Shown here piece by piece: positions 6,546 through 12,988 of a stretch of DNA of 12,988 nt (position 1 is its first letter; the number at the start of each line of letters is the position of its first letter). Position numbers and translations under genes: made by a program. Below the pieces are notes generated by a model. That model saw nothing but the letters and a program-made list of their open reading frames with translations. It was not told where the DNA came from and searched no databases. Source of the stretch: JAJDNW01 sp039714495 (GTDB lineage Bacteria > Desulfobacterota > Desulfobacteria > Desulfobacterales > B30-G6); NCBI GenBank assembly GCA_039714495.1, contig JBDLJD010000128.1:1-12988 (forward strand). The letters run 5' to 3'.

Positions 6546-7574
6546 ATGACCTTCAACGTCGTCAACACCATCCAATTGCCGGGCGTGGATATCGGGGGAA
6601 AGCTACTGCAGGGGGTGGATGCCGTCTTTGTGGAAAAGCCCGGGCGGACAGAGGCGGAGATCATTGCCGCTGCCGCCGATGCCGATGCGGTGATCTGCTC
6701 CGGCCCGGTGCAGCCGTGGACCTCCCAGGTAATCGCGGCCCTGAACCAGTGCCGCATTATCGCCAGCCTGGGGGTGGGATATGACCGCATTGACCTGGAC
6801 AAGGCCACCGAAAAAGGTATCGCAGTAACCAATATACCGGATTACTGTATCGACGAGGTGTCCACCCAGACTATTGCCCTTATGCTGTCCCTGGGCCGCA
6901 GGCTGTTTATGGTGGATGACATGGTACGGAAGCAGCATGTCAATTTCGTGCCGCCCAACCGCAAGGCCCTGGCCGGTGGCATCCGACCGGTTTTCAGGCT
7001 GAACGAACAGACCCTTGGCGTGCTGGGGTTCGGAAAGATCGGTACGGCTACCGCCCTGAAGGCCAAAGGTCTGGGCATGCGGGTCATTGCCTGCGATCCT
7101 TATGTTTACACACCAATTATGCAGAGCCACGGGGTGATGGCCGTTGATTTCGACACGCTGCTGGAACAATCCGATTATATCTGCATTAACGCGGCCCTCA
7201 CACCTGAAACCATGGGACTGTTCGACAAGGCCGCCTTCAACATGATGAAACCTACGGCCTATATCATCAACACGGCCCGGGGGGAGATCGTCAACGAACC
7301 CGACCTGGTGGCGGCGTTGAAGACGGGCCGGATTGCCGGGGCAGGGTTGGATGTTACAGCCAGCGACCCTATACCTGAAGATGACCCCCTGCTGGATTTG
7401 CCTAACGTGATTCTCACCGGACACAGTGCCTGGTATTCGGAAACCTCGGACTCGGAAGGCCATTTCTGGCACCGGGCCATGGATCAGGTGGTAAAAGCAC
7501 TCAGGGGGGACTGGCCGGAGTATACGGTCAACCCGGAAGTACGCAATCTATGGATGGAAAAATGGGGTGAGTAG
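6546..7574 (+). CDS. CtBP-like D-2-hydroxyacid dehydrogenase, terminated by TAG
   Basis: 342-aa NAD-dependent 2-hydroxyacid dehydrogenase of the C-terminal-binding-protein-like branch. ASLGVGYDRIDLDKATEKGI (73-92) is the substrate-domain signature; LGVLGFGKIGTATALKAKGLG (157-177 region) is the Rossmann fold; Arg245 lies in INTARGEI; His293 lies in GHSAWYSETS, close to the AWYSE motif of CtBP. The usual catalytic Glu before Pro (ESEP in CtBP) is Asp274 here (ASDPIPEDD), a conservative but unusual change. Start: AGGAGG ends about 9 bases before the ATG at 6546; the ATG at 6516 lies before that site. It ends in TAG (7572-7574), noteworthy in a pyrrolysine-using cell; readthrough would add pyrrolysine plus 12 residues before TAA at 7611. 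It is divergent from the minus-strand operon and unrelated by position to the other dehydrogenase. Confidence 0.93.
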   Translation: MTFNVVNTIQLPGVDIGGKLLQGVDAVFVEKPGRTEAEIIAAAADADAVICSGPVQPWTSQVIAALNQCRIIASLGVGYDRIDLDKATEKGIAVTNIPDYCIDEVSTQTIALMLSLGRRLFMVDDMVRKQHVNFVPPNRKALAGGIRPVFRLNEQTLGVLGFGKIGTATALKAKGLGMRVIACDPYVYTPIMQSHGVMAVDFDTLLEQSDYICINAALTPETMGLFDKAAFNMMKPTAYIINTARGEIVNEPDLVAALKTGRIAGAGLDVTASDPIPEDDPLLDLPNVILTGHSAWYSETSDSEGHFWHRAMDQVVKALRGDWPEYTVNPEVRNLWMEKWGE

Positions 7575-7729
7575 AGTGGTGTTGGAGCGAGGGAAAATAT
7601 TGTTGATAAGTAATTCAATCCATACTAAATTAATACCTTGTATGAAATTTGATGAGCTCTTATCTATCCGGCGATATTAACGAGTTTAGAGGCATTTTTG
7701 AATTATTATAAGGAAGAAAGGAGACTGAT

Positions 7730-8095
7730 ATGAGTGAAAAAGATATTTTGGCGCTTTTTGAAGAGTGGAACAACGCCCTTCAGACCAGAGATCCCAAAAA
7801 AGTGGCTGCCCTGTATGAATCCAACGGCATCCTGCTGCCCACCGTATCCAATCGGGTCAGGCACAACCCCGAGGAAGTGGCTGATTATTTTGTCCATTTC
7901 TGCGCTAAAGGTCCCAATGGCAAAATCGACGAGGCTAACGTGCGCATCTTCGGTGATCTGGCCATCAATTCCGGCGTCTATACCTTCACGTTCGAAGATG
8001 GATCCTCAGTACCGGCCCGTTTTACCTTTGTTTACCGCTGGAACGGACAGCGCTGGATGATCGTGGAGCACCACTCTTCCCAGATGCCGGAATGA
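7730..8095 (+). CDS. NTF2-like small protein (DUF4440 / SgcJ-EcaC / CaMKII-association type)
   Basis: 121-aa single-domain protein of the NTF2-like (SnoaL/DUF4440) superfamily: a cone-shaped alpha+beta barrel with a pocket that may bind or isomerise a small ligand, or mediate oligomerisation. Typical features are the opening helix ILALFEEWNNALQTRDPKKVAALY (6-29), GILLPTVSNRVR (about 33-44), SGVYTFTFEDG in the middle, and the closing strand pair FVYRWNGQRWMIVEHHSSQMP, the usual end for this group. An excellent Shine-Dalgarno (AAAGGAGA) lies 6 bases before the ATG. The 155-bp gap upstream (7575-7729) shows no convincing promoter. Function is unknown; no signal peptide. A stand-alone transcript ending at the hairpin 8217-8245 is plausible. 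Confidence 0.86.
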   Translation: MSEKDILALFEEWNNALQTRDPKKVAALYESNGILLPTVSNRVRHNPEEVADYFVHFCAKGPNGKIDEANVRIFGDLAINSGVYTFTFEDGSSVPARFTFVYRWNGQRWMIVEHHSSQMPE

Positions 8096-8122
8096 TCGCT
8101 AAAACCGGTGTGCTTTTCGGAT

Positions 8123-8160
8123 ATGTAAAAGAATTGTAAGCATTTGTAAAAGCGTTGCAT
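8123..8160 (+). promoter_or_regulatory. Four phased TTGTAA-like direct repeats
   Basis: ATGTAA (8123), TTGTAA (8134), TTGTAA (8144) and TTGCAT (8155) start 11, 10 and 11 bases apart, so they lie on the same face of the helix. TGTAAAAG is shared exactly by the first and third copies. Tandem direct repeats with this period are typical of OmpR/PhoB-type response-regulator sites. They lie upstream of the acyltransferase. Confidence 0.4.
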
Positions 8161-8216
8161 CCTGCGGCCCCCCCCCATATACATGGCAGACGTTTTGTGG
8201 CTGAATAGATATTAAC

Positions 8217-8245
8217 AAGCCCGGCTATATTGCCGGGTTTTGCTT
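8217..8245 (+). terminator. Intrinsic-terminator-like hairpin in front of the acyltransferase
   Basis: CCCGGC (8220-8225) and GCCGGG (8232-8237) pair perfectly around TATATT; the stem can be extended by AAG/TTT and is followed by TTTTGCTT. It looks like the terminator of the NTF2-like gene. However, the acyltransferase start is only 17 bases past the end, leaving no room for a promoter between, so the hairpin either attenuates the acyltransferase or is read through. Confidence 0.7.
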
Positions 8246-8261
8246 AGTTAAGGATGGACGC

Positions 8262-8861
8262 GTGAACTATACCATATTTGATACGCCTGTTGTGCGGCCT
8301 GTTGTCCGGTGGATGTGCATTGTTTTTTTGTGGCTAAATGGTTGGAAGACTGAAGGCCGTCTTCCGGACATTCCAAAATTTGTGCTGATTGCTGCCCCGC
8401 ACACGTCTAACTGGGATCTGCCCTACATGCTTGTTACGGCGTTTAAGCTGAAAGCCAAAATTTACTGGATGGGGAAGGACGCCATCTTTTCATGGCCGTT
8501 CGGCCCCTTGTTCAGGTGGCTCGGCGGGATTCCCATTGACAGGAGCCGGGCGAACGATGTGGTTGCCCAATCCATCGCGCAGTTTCAAAAAAATGAAAAA
8601 CGCATTCTGACGGTCCCCCCCGCAGGCACCCGCAAGCGGGTGCTCAACTGGAAAAGCGGTTTTTATCACATTGCCAACGGTGCCGGTGTTCCCATTGCTT
8701 TAGGGTTTCTGGATTATAAAAGAAAAGTGGGCGGTATTGGCAAGGTTGTGCAGCCCACCGGCGACATCGAGCGGGACATGGAAGGCATAAAGGCCTTCTA
8801 CAGGGATATATCCGGGAAATACCCGCTCAAGTCGATTGTTTCAGCACCCGCAGTCGTATGA
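8262..8861 (+). CDS. Lysophospholipid acyltransferase family protein (PlsC-like), motif III altered
   Basis: 199-aa acyltransferase of the PlsC/LPLAT superfamily, which transfers fatty acyl groups to lysophospholipids or related lyso-lipids at the inner membrane. Motif I (H-x4-D) is His47-Asp52 in APHTSNWDLP. Motif II-like GGIPIDRSR is at 88-96. Motif III normally reads PEGTR, but here is PPAGTRKR (119-126): Ala121 (codon GCA, 8622-8624) replaces the conserved glutamate. WKSGFYHIANGAGVPI (130-145) is motif IV-like and intact. One hydrophobic stretch lies near the N-terminus (about 15-27). Start is GTG at 8262 with AAGGA about 7 bases upstream. Length suits the short branch of the family. The E-to-A change is one base from a GAA codon next to a run of seven C, so an assembly error is possible; otherwise activity or substrate may be changed. 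Confidence 0.88.
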   Translation: MNYTIFDTPVVRPVVRWMCIVFLWLNGWKTEGRLPDIPKFVLIAAPHTSNWDLPYMLVTAFKLKAKIYWMGKDAIFSWPFGPLFRWLGGIPIDRSRANDVVAQSIAQFQKNEKRILTVPPAGTRKRVLNWKSGFYHIANGAGVPIALGFLDYKRKVGGIGKVVQPTGDIERDMEGIKAFYRDISGKYPLKSIVSAPAVV

Positions 8862-8889
8862 TCTACCGGCTTGTGTGCTTGTTAGATCA
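8859..8889. repeat. 7-bp inverted repeat between convergent genes
   Basis: TGATCTA (8859-8865) and TAGATCA (8883-8889) are reverse complements with a 17-base loop. They include the stop codon of the acyltransferase and lie in the 56-bp gap before the end of the convergent transporter gene. A weak bidirectional terminator is possible, but no U-run follows on either strand. Confidence 0.3.
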
Positions 8890-8917
8890 AAGGAGAATAA
8901 ATTGATTACCACACTGG

Positions 8918-11302
8918 TTAAAAGGGCCACAGAATTGGCACCAGTATCATCACGATCACGAACACCGTCAGCGTCAGGGGAACGCCAACCTTCAGGTAGT
9001 CTGAAAATTTATAGCCGCCGGGCCCCATGACCATAACATTGGCAGGATGGGAAATTGGCGTCATAAAGCTAGCCGAAGCCGACAACGAAACTGCCATCAT
9101 CAAGGAGTGCGGCGATATGCCCATGTTTGAAGCTGTGCTCAGCACGATGGGCACCAGCAACACCACTAACGCTGCCGTCGGTATGACGCAGGTGGCCATG
9201 AAGGTTAAAGCCACCAGTCCGGCCATTACGGCCATTGGCCCCAGCGGTCCGACCATCTGTACCACGCCATTGGCCAGGTACTGGGCGGCGCCGCTGTTGT
9301 CCAGCGCTATGCCCAGGGGCAGCATGCCGACGATCAGGATGATACCCTTCCACTCGATGGATTGGTGGGCCTCCTCCATGGTCAGGCAGCGGGTAATTAC
9401 CATGAAGGCCGCCCCGATCAAGGTTGAGATGTAGATGGGGATAATATCCAGCACTGCCGGAAGTATGGCGCACAACATGATGAGCAGCGACAGCTTGGCT
9501 TTTTTAAAGTCCGGCGTCTTTTGAGCCGATTCCGTCAGCACCAGAAAATCCGGTTCGGCTGCCAAAAGTTTGAATTTTTCCTTCGGCCCATAGAGCAGCA
9601 TGACATCACCCACCTGCAGGGCCAGTTCTCCCAGGTAATCGGATCGAAAGAGCTTTCCCTGGCGCCAAATGGAAACGACATTCAGACCATACTTATCCCT
9701 GAAATGAAGATCCCCCAGCGTTTTCCCGGCCAGCTTGGAGTGTGGATGCAGTATGGCCTCCACAAGTTCCACGTTAGCCCCTTCCAGGCGATTGAGATCC
9801 ACCGACTGATCGGAAACCAGCTTCAATTCCCCCAGGTCCCTCAAAGCATACAGGGAGTGCTGCTCACCTTCCAGAACCAGTGTGTCATTAGATCTCAGAA
9901 TGTCGGAAGATGTGGGCAGCGGATAATGATGGTCCCCTCGAATGATGGAGAGCACCCTGACCCCTAAAGCCGCTCCCAGGCGGCTTTGTTCCAGAGACAG
10001 ACCGTCCACCATTGCTTCCTCCACCATTGCTTCCGGCGGCAATTGTATCTTCATCATGCGCTCGTTCAACCTGTAAACATCCACCAGGTGATCTGCCGGA
10101 ATAATCGTCAGTTTGTCAAAACCGTCCTGCACTTCCATCTGTTTCAGCTGTTCCCCTTCACCTTGAATCAAGAGGGTATCGTTCGGCTTTAACCTGAAAT
10201 CTTTCAGGTCGGCCGTGTAGATATCTTGGCTGCGTTTAATACCTAGTACATTGGCATGATATTGACTTCGGAACGCGGCCTGGCCCAGGGTCATATTGTT
10301 CAAGGGGGAATCATTGGTCAAGGTGACCTCGGCCACCTTGACTTTATCTGACACCAACAGCGCGGCAATATTTTCAACACGTTCGATTTTGAAATATTTA
10401 ATGTTTTTCTGCAGGCTTTTAAGTCTGTCGATATGTTTGGCAGGTCCCTCCACCGTTAAAGAGTCCAGTGCCTGCAGCTTTTCAAACGGCGATGGTGACA
10501 GGATGGTACGCTTTTTCCTGGTTATGCCAAGAACGTTCAGGCCCAGAATCGATCCCAAGCGTATTTCTGAAAGTGTTTTTCCGACAATGGCGCTGGTTTC
10601 AGGCACCTGCAGGGTAAATACCCTTTCCTGCAACTGGTATTGTTCTTTGATACTGGGGCCATTGCTGCGTGACGCTTCCTGGGCAGGATTTTTCCGGGGC
10701 AGCAGGTGCCTTCCCACGAGAACCATAAAGGCCGTGCCGCCCAGGAGTACGGCAATGCCCACCGGTGTAAAATCAAACAGGCCAAAGGTTTCCATGCCGC
10801 TCTCTTGCAGCATTTCACTCACGATAAGGTTGGGCGGGGTACCGATTTTGGTCATCAGCCCGCCCAGCAAAGAACCGTACGCAAGCGGCAGCAACAATCG
10901 TGATGAGCTATGCCCGGTCTGACGGCTTATGTCCATAATAACCGGCAGCATCAATGCGGCTACAGCCACATTATTCATAAAGGCGGACATTACACCGGCA
11001 CTGACCATGATCACCGCTATAATGGAGGATTCGCTGCTCCCCGAAACCTTCAGGACTATTCGTCCAATGATATTGGCCACCCCCGTGTGGGTCAGACCGC
11101 TGCTGAGAATAAAGACCGCCCATACGGTGATTACCGCTGGGTTGCTCCATCCGGCTATCGCTTCAGCCGGTGTTACCAGACCCGTGACCGCGGTCGTGCC
11201 CAAGGCCAGCAAGGCTACGACCTCCATGGGCACCCACTCCGTAACCAGGAGGACCACCGATGTGATCAATATACTGAAAACCATTATCATTTCAGGTGTC
11301 AT
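8918..11302 (-). CDS. SLC13-family (DASS-like) permease with four RCK_C-type domains
   Basis: 794-aa inner-membrane anion/Na-symporter-type protein. The N-terminal membrane half (about 1-200) has SAGVMSAFMNNVAVAALMLP (101-120) and GTPPNLIVSEML (154-165), the family's helix-hairpin and substrate/ion-site motifs. A long cytoplasmic insert (about 215-590) holds four TrkA-C/RCK_C-like units, each with the VLGI.R...P...L...D.L...G pattern: about 224-297, 320-391, 418-490 and 510-580. The C-terminal membrane half (about 603-794) repeats the fold: ATCVIPTAALVVLLVPI (703-719) and SFMTPISHPANVMVMGPGGY (745-764). Two RCK_C units are usual in such permeases; four is uncommon. Substrate (sulfate, dicarboxylate, other) cannot be read. 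The start at 11302 has no clear Shine-Dalgarno; ATG 11290 is an alternative. Ends in TAA. Confidence 0.94.
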   Translation of the reverse strand: MTPEMIMVFSILITSVVLLVTEWVPMEVVALLALGTTAVTGLVTPAEAIAGWSNPAVITVWAVFILSSGLTHTGVANIIGRIVLKVSGSSESSIIAVIMVSAGVMSAFMNNVAVAALMLPVIMDISRQTGHSSSRLLLPLAYGSLLGGLMTKIGTPPNLIVSEMLQESGMETFGLFDFTPVGIAVLLGGTAFMVLVGRHLLPRKNPAQEASRSNGPSIKEQYQLQERVFTLQVPETSAIVGKTLSEIRLGSILGLNVLGITRKKRTILSPSPFEKLQALDSLTVEGPAKHIDRLKSLQKNIKYFKIERVENIAALLVSDKVKVAEVTLTNDSPLNNMTLGQAAFRSQYHANVLGIKRSQDIYTADLKDFRLKPNDTLLIQGEGEQLKQMEVQDGFDKLTIIPADHLVDVYRLNERMMKIQLPPEAMVEEAMVDGLSLEQSRLGAALGVRVLSIIRGDHHYPLPTSSDILRSNDTLVLEGEQHSLYALRDLGELKLVSDQSVDLNRLEGANVELVEAILHPHSKLAGKTLGDLHFRDKYGLNVVSIWRQGKLFRSDYLGELALQVGDVMLLYGPKEKFKLLAAEPDFLVLTESAQKTPDFKKAKLSLLIMLCAILPAVLDIIPIYISTLIGAAFMVITRCLTMEEAHQSIEWKGIILIVGMLPLGIALDNSGAAQYLANGVVQMVGPLGPMAVMAGLVALTFMATCVIPTAALVVLLVPIVLSTASNMGISPHSLMMAVSLSASASFMTPISHPANVMVMGPGGYKFSDYLKVGVPLTLTVFVIVMILVPILWPF

Positions 11303-11514
11303 GGTAAATAGCCGATGAGATTACTTTTAAACCATTGGATTGAAGAAGAACCTTCCTCAATTTAGTACCACGCAATCTTTTATAACGATACCATAAAATT
11401 CGGTCTGCCCAAACGAGCTTAATTATCCCCATTGACCAGATTTTACATTCATGGCCCTTCCGTGGTACGCTGGTAATGATCAAATGGTATCAATAACAAT
11501 CTTGAGGGTTTTTC
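11303..11514. promoter_or_regulatory. Divergent intergenic region with repeated TGGTA/TACCA motifs
   Basis: 212 bp between the divergent transporter and lipoprotein genes. TGGTA occurs on the plus strand at 11302, 11463, 11471 and 11485, and its complement TACCA at 11366 and 11389. Longer pairs are GTACCACG (11365-11372) with CGTGGTAC (11461-11468), and GATACCAT (11387-11394) with ATGGTATC (11484-11491). This pattern suggests binding sites of a shared regulator. No gene is apparent in the gap. Confidence 0.35.
11442..11471 (+). promoter_or_regulatory. Candidate promoter of the lipoprotein-nuclease-fold operon
   Basis: TTTACA (11442-11447) and TACGCT (11466-11471) are 18 bases apart, 5/6 and 3/6 matches to the sigma-70 consensus. 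The start codon at 11515 leaves a leader of about 37 bases. Two TGGTA motifs overlap or adjoin the -10, as expected of repressor control. Low-confidence call by eye. Confidence 0.3.
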
Positions 11515-11685
11515 ATGCCAAGGATTAAAATATTGTATGCGCCGTTATTGGCCTTATTGCTTTTGGCTGGTTGTAATACAGGTTTCCATGGATCTTTTGT
11601 CCCAGGCACCTATTTCGGCGATGAAGCTCATCCAGATTCTGAGCGTGTTGGCCCTGTAGTGGGGCAAAGCTGTCAAACAAAATGA
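11515..11685 (+). CDS. Small 56-aa lipoprotein, translationally coupled to the next gene
   Basis: A short ORF with a convincing lipoprotein signal: basic start MPRIK, hydrophobic core, and lipobox LLAGC with Cys20 as the lipidated residue, giving a mature peptide of only 37 residues. The rest is rich in Gly and Pro (GFHGSFVPGTYFGDEAHP), with a second Cys near the end (GQSCQTK). A GAGG Shine-Dalgarno lies 8 bases before the ATG. The TGA stop overlaps the next gene's ATG (ATGA), so the two are made together. I do not recognise a family; the end loosely recalls TRL-like lipoproteins, though too short to judge. It may be a stand-alone envelope peptide or a truncated lipoprotein whose translation now mainly serves to couple its neighbour. 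Confidence 0.65.
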   Translation: MPRIKILYAPLLALLLLAGCNTGFHGSFVPGTYFGDEAHPDSERVGPVVGQSCQTK

Positions 11686-12593
11686 AGTGGATCCTGGCGG
11701 CCATTTTGCCATTCATCATGTTGTTGGCAGGATGCATCAGCATTCCTGAAGAAAACTGGGTTATCAGTCAACGGGGTCCCTTTGGGATAGAAGGACAGAT
11801 CCTGGACTGTGCGATCATCGGCCCAAACCATTCCCCCGGGGAGCAGCCGGATTCAGGCCATACGACATTATCACAGGTGATCCCTGAGTCTGGATTGAAT
11901 GCTGAGGGTTTCAGTTTTACGACCTGGAACATTCACAAAGGAAAAGCAGAAGGGTGGGGTGCGGATTTCCAAAAAATAAGCCGCAGCACGGACATTCTCA
12001 TTCTTCAGGAGGCATACCTGTCGGCCAATTTCAAGAATTTGCTCCAACAGGAAGATTTGCAGTGGGACCTGGCGGCGGCCTACGCGTATCAAAAGATCGA
12101 GGCCGGCGTGTTGACAGCCTCGAAAATCGCCCCCAATTTAACCTGCTCGTTCATGGACAAGGAACCCATAACACGCGTCCCCAAGAGTATCCTGATCACC
12201 CGCTATCCCATTTCCGGCAAGCATGGGGAACTCCTTGTCGCCAACATCCACGCCATCAATTTCACGATGGGCTATACTGCATTTCAACGGCAGTGCGATC
12301 GATTGGAAAGCGTGCTGGCAACGCATAAGGGCCCCCTGATCGTATCCGGGGATTTCAACACCTGGAACGACGGCCGAATGTCACGGGTGAATGCAATGGC
12401 AAAACGCCTGAACCTTTCCCCGGTCCCTTTTAACAAGAACCTCAAATCCAAATTTTTCGGTCAATCTGTTGACCACATTTACTACCGGGCGCTGGAAATA
12501 CAAAATGCGAAGACCCTCATCGTGGCCACCTCGGACCACAATCCGCTTACGGTTGTATTCAAAGTGACTGAGGGATGGGAACAGGATTCTTAA
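11682..12593 (+). CDS. Endonuclease/exonuclease/phosphatase-fold lipoprotein
   Basis: 303-aa predicted lipoprotein: signal peptide with lipobox LLAGC (Cys18), then a poorly conserved region to about 75, then the EEP (DNase I-like) domain. Its motifs are in order: TWNIHKG (81-87, Asn83), ILILQEAY (105-112, Glu110), ANIHAINF (187-194, His190), VSGDFNTWND (221-230, Asp224 and Asn226), VDHIYYR (263-269) and TSDHNPLT (283-290, the Asp-His pair). All catalytic and metal sites expected in this superfamily appear intact. Substrates range over nucleic acids, phosphoinositides and sphingolipids, so the reaction is open; an envelope location makes extracellular nucleic acid or a phospholipid plausible. 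The ATG at 11682 overlaps the preceding stop. The DUF5329-like gene follows 1 base after its TAA, so the three form one operon. Confidence 0.9.
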   Translation: MKWILAAILPFIMLLAGCISIPEENWVISQRGPFGIEGQILDCAIIGPNHSPGEQPDSGHTTLSQVIPESGLNAEGFSFTTWNIHKGKAEGWGADFQKISRSTDILILQEAYLSANFKNLLQQEDLQWDLAAAYAYQKIEAGVLTASKIAPNLTCSFMDKEPITRVPKSILITRYPISGKHGELLVANIHAINFTMGYTAFQRQCDRLESVLATHKGPLIVSGDFNTWNDGRMSRVNAMAKRLNLSPVPFNKNLKSKFFGQSVDHIYYRALEIQNAKTLIVATSDHNPLTVVFKVTEGWEQDS

Positions 12594-12594
12594 G

Positions 12595-12957
12595 ATGTTC
12601 AATTTGCTCAAAGGCATCCTTATTTTGTCATGGGGGATAGTGGTTTTTTGCCCCTGTACTTCCCATGCCGACATGGGGCTGGAAATCGAGCACCTGCTGC
12701 AGTACATTGATACGTCGGACTGCACATTCATACGCAACGGGAAAAGCCATGACAGCAAGGATGCAGGCATGCATATCCGAAAAAAATATGGCCATATTAA
12801 GGGCCGGATAAAAACCACGGAGGATTTTATCCGGTATGCGGCAACAAAAAGCAGTATAAGCGGCCGGCCCTACCAGATAATTTGCGCCAGTGATAAAATG
12901 GCCACGGCCGAGTGGCTGAAGCGTGAGTTGGACCGTTTCAGGAGAACAATCGATTGA
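12595..12957 (+). CDS. Exported DUF5329-like protein
   Basis: 120-aa protein with a cleavable signal peptide (hydrophobic 4-19, likely cut after SHA near residue 25), so periplasmic. The mature part matches the DUF5329 pattern: EIEHLLQYIDTSDCTFIRNGKSHDSKDAGMHIRKK (early), then TTEDFIRYAATKSSISGRPYQI and a C-terminal WLKRELDRFR. Function of this family is unknown. It starts 1 base after the stop of the EEP-fold gene, with AGGA about 10 bases upstream inside that gene, hence co-translated. It may assist the lipoprotein in the envelope, which is inference. The remaining 31 bases of the window hold nothing recognisable. Confidence 0.82.
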   Translation: MFNLLKGILILSWGIVVFCPCTSHADMGLEIEHLLQYIDTSDCTFIRNGKSHDSKDAGMHIRKKYGHIKGRIKTTEDFIRYAATKSSISGRPYQIICASDKMATAEWLKRELDRFRRTID

Positions 12958-12988
12958 TTGGGAAGCGCAGTTCATTGGTACCAGGTCC

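Noticed and set aside
6603..7472. Long open frame (289 codons) on the minus strand opposite the CtBP-like dehydrogenase
   Set aside because: It lies wholly antisense to a gene with clear domain motifs, and its translation has low-complexity, family-free composition.
8167..8176. Run of nine C as a phase-variation tract
   Set aside because: It lies in a non-coding gap after the NTF2-like gene, outside any start region or promoter I can support; a single homopolymer is weak evidence.
8890..9030. Shine-Dalgarno AAAGGAG followed by a TTG-started frame
   Set aside because: The site is good, but the frame runs antisense into the end of the transporter gene, gives a basic Ser/Arg-rich peptide and resembles no protein.
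10296..10922. 208-codon plus-strand open frame opposite the transporter gene
   Set aside because: Antisense shadow of the SLC13 coding region; no domain pattern.

Overview
This 13-kb window looks like a chromosomal segment of a pyrrolysine-using anaerobic bacterium. The strongest clue is at the left edge: a trimethylamine methyltransferase gene (mttB) that reads intact only if one internal TAG codon (465-467) is decoded as pyrrolysine. The Gram-negative traits (lipoproteins, an acyltransferase of the PlsC type), the moderate G+C content and the MttB-type one-carbon genes fit a sulfate-reducing Desulfobacterota-like organism. That placement is inference; no ribosomal or other phylogenetic marker is present.

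Left block (1-6412, all minus strand). Read in transcription order: an ADP-ribosylglycohydrolase-family protein, a CheR-type SAM methyltransferase and an unrecognised 160-aa protein, each overlapping the next by a few bases; then, after a 115-bp gap rich in small inverted repeats, a D-2-hydroxyacid dehydrogenase and, 31 bp later, an MttB-family methyltransferase that lacks pyrrolysine. A hairpin pair follows that gene, and then comes the pyrrolysine-type mttB, which runs off the left end. The likely theme is corrinoid-dependent demethylation of trimethylamine and of a second, unknown methylated (probably quaternary) amine, with the dehydrogenase possibly acting on the acid left over.

Centre (6413-8861, plus strand). 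A divergent promoter region leads to a second, CtBP-like D-2-hydroxyacid dehydrogenase that ends in TAG, then a small NTF2-like (DUF4440/SnoaL-type) protein, then a leader with four helically phased TTGTAA-like repeats and a terminator-like hairpin in front of a lysophospholipid-type acyltransferase whose motif III has lost its glutamate.

Right block (8862-12988). A 794-aa SLC13-family transporter with four RCK_C-type domains lies on the minus strand. Divergent from it is a plus-strand string of envelope genes: a 56-aa lipoprotein translationally coupled to an endonuclease/exonuclease/phosphatase-fold lipoprotein, then an exported DUF5329-like protein. The divergent spacer carries six TGGTA/TACCA motifs.

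No gap between genes exceeds 300 bases; the largest is 212 bp (11303-11514). I saw no tRNA or rRNA gene, CRISPR array, insertion sequence, pyrrolysine biosynthesis gene (pylSBCD, pylT) or corrinoid-protein gene here.
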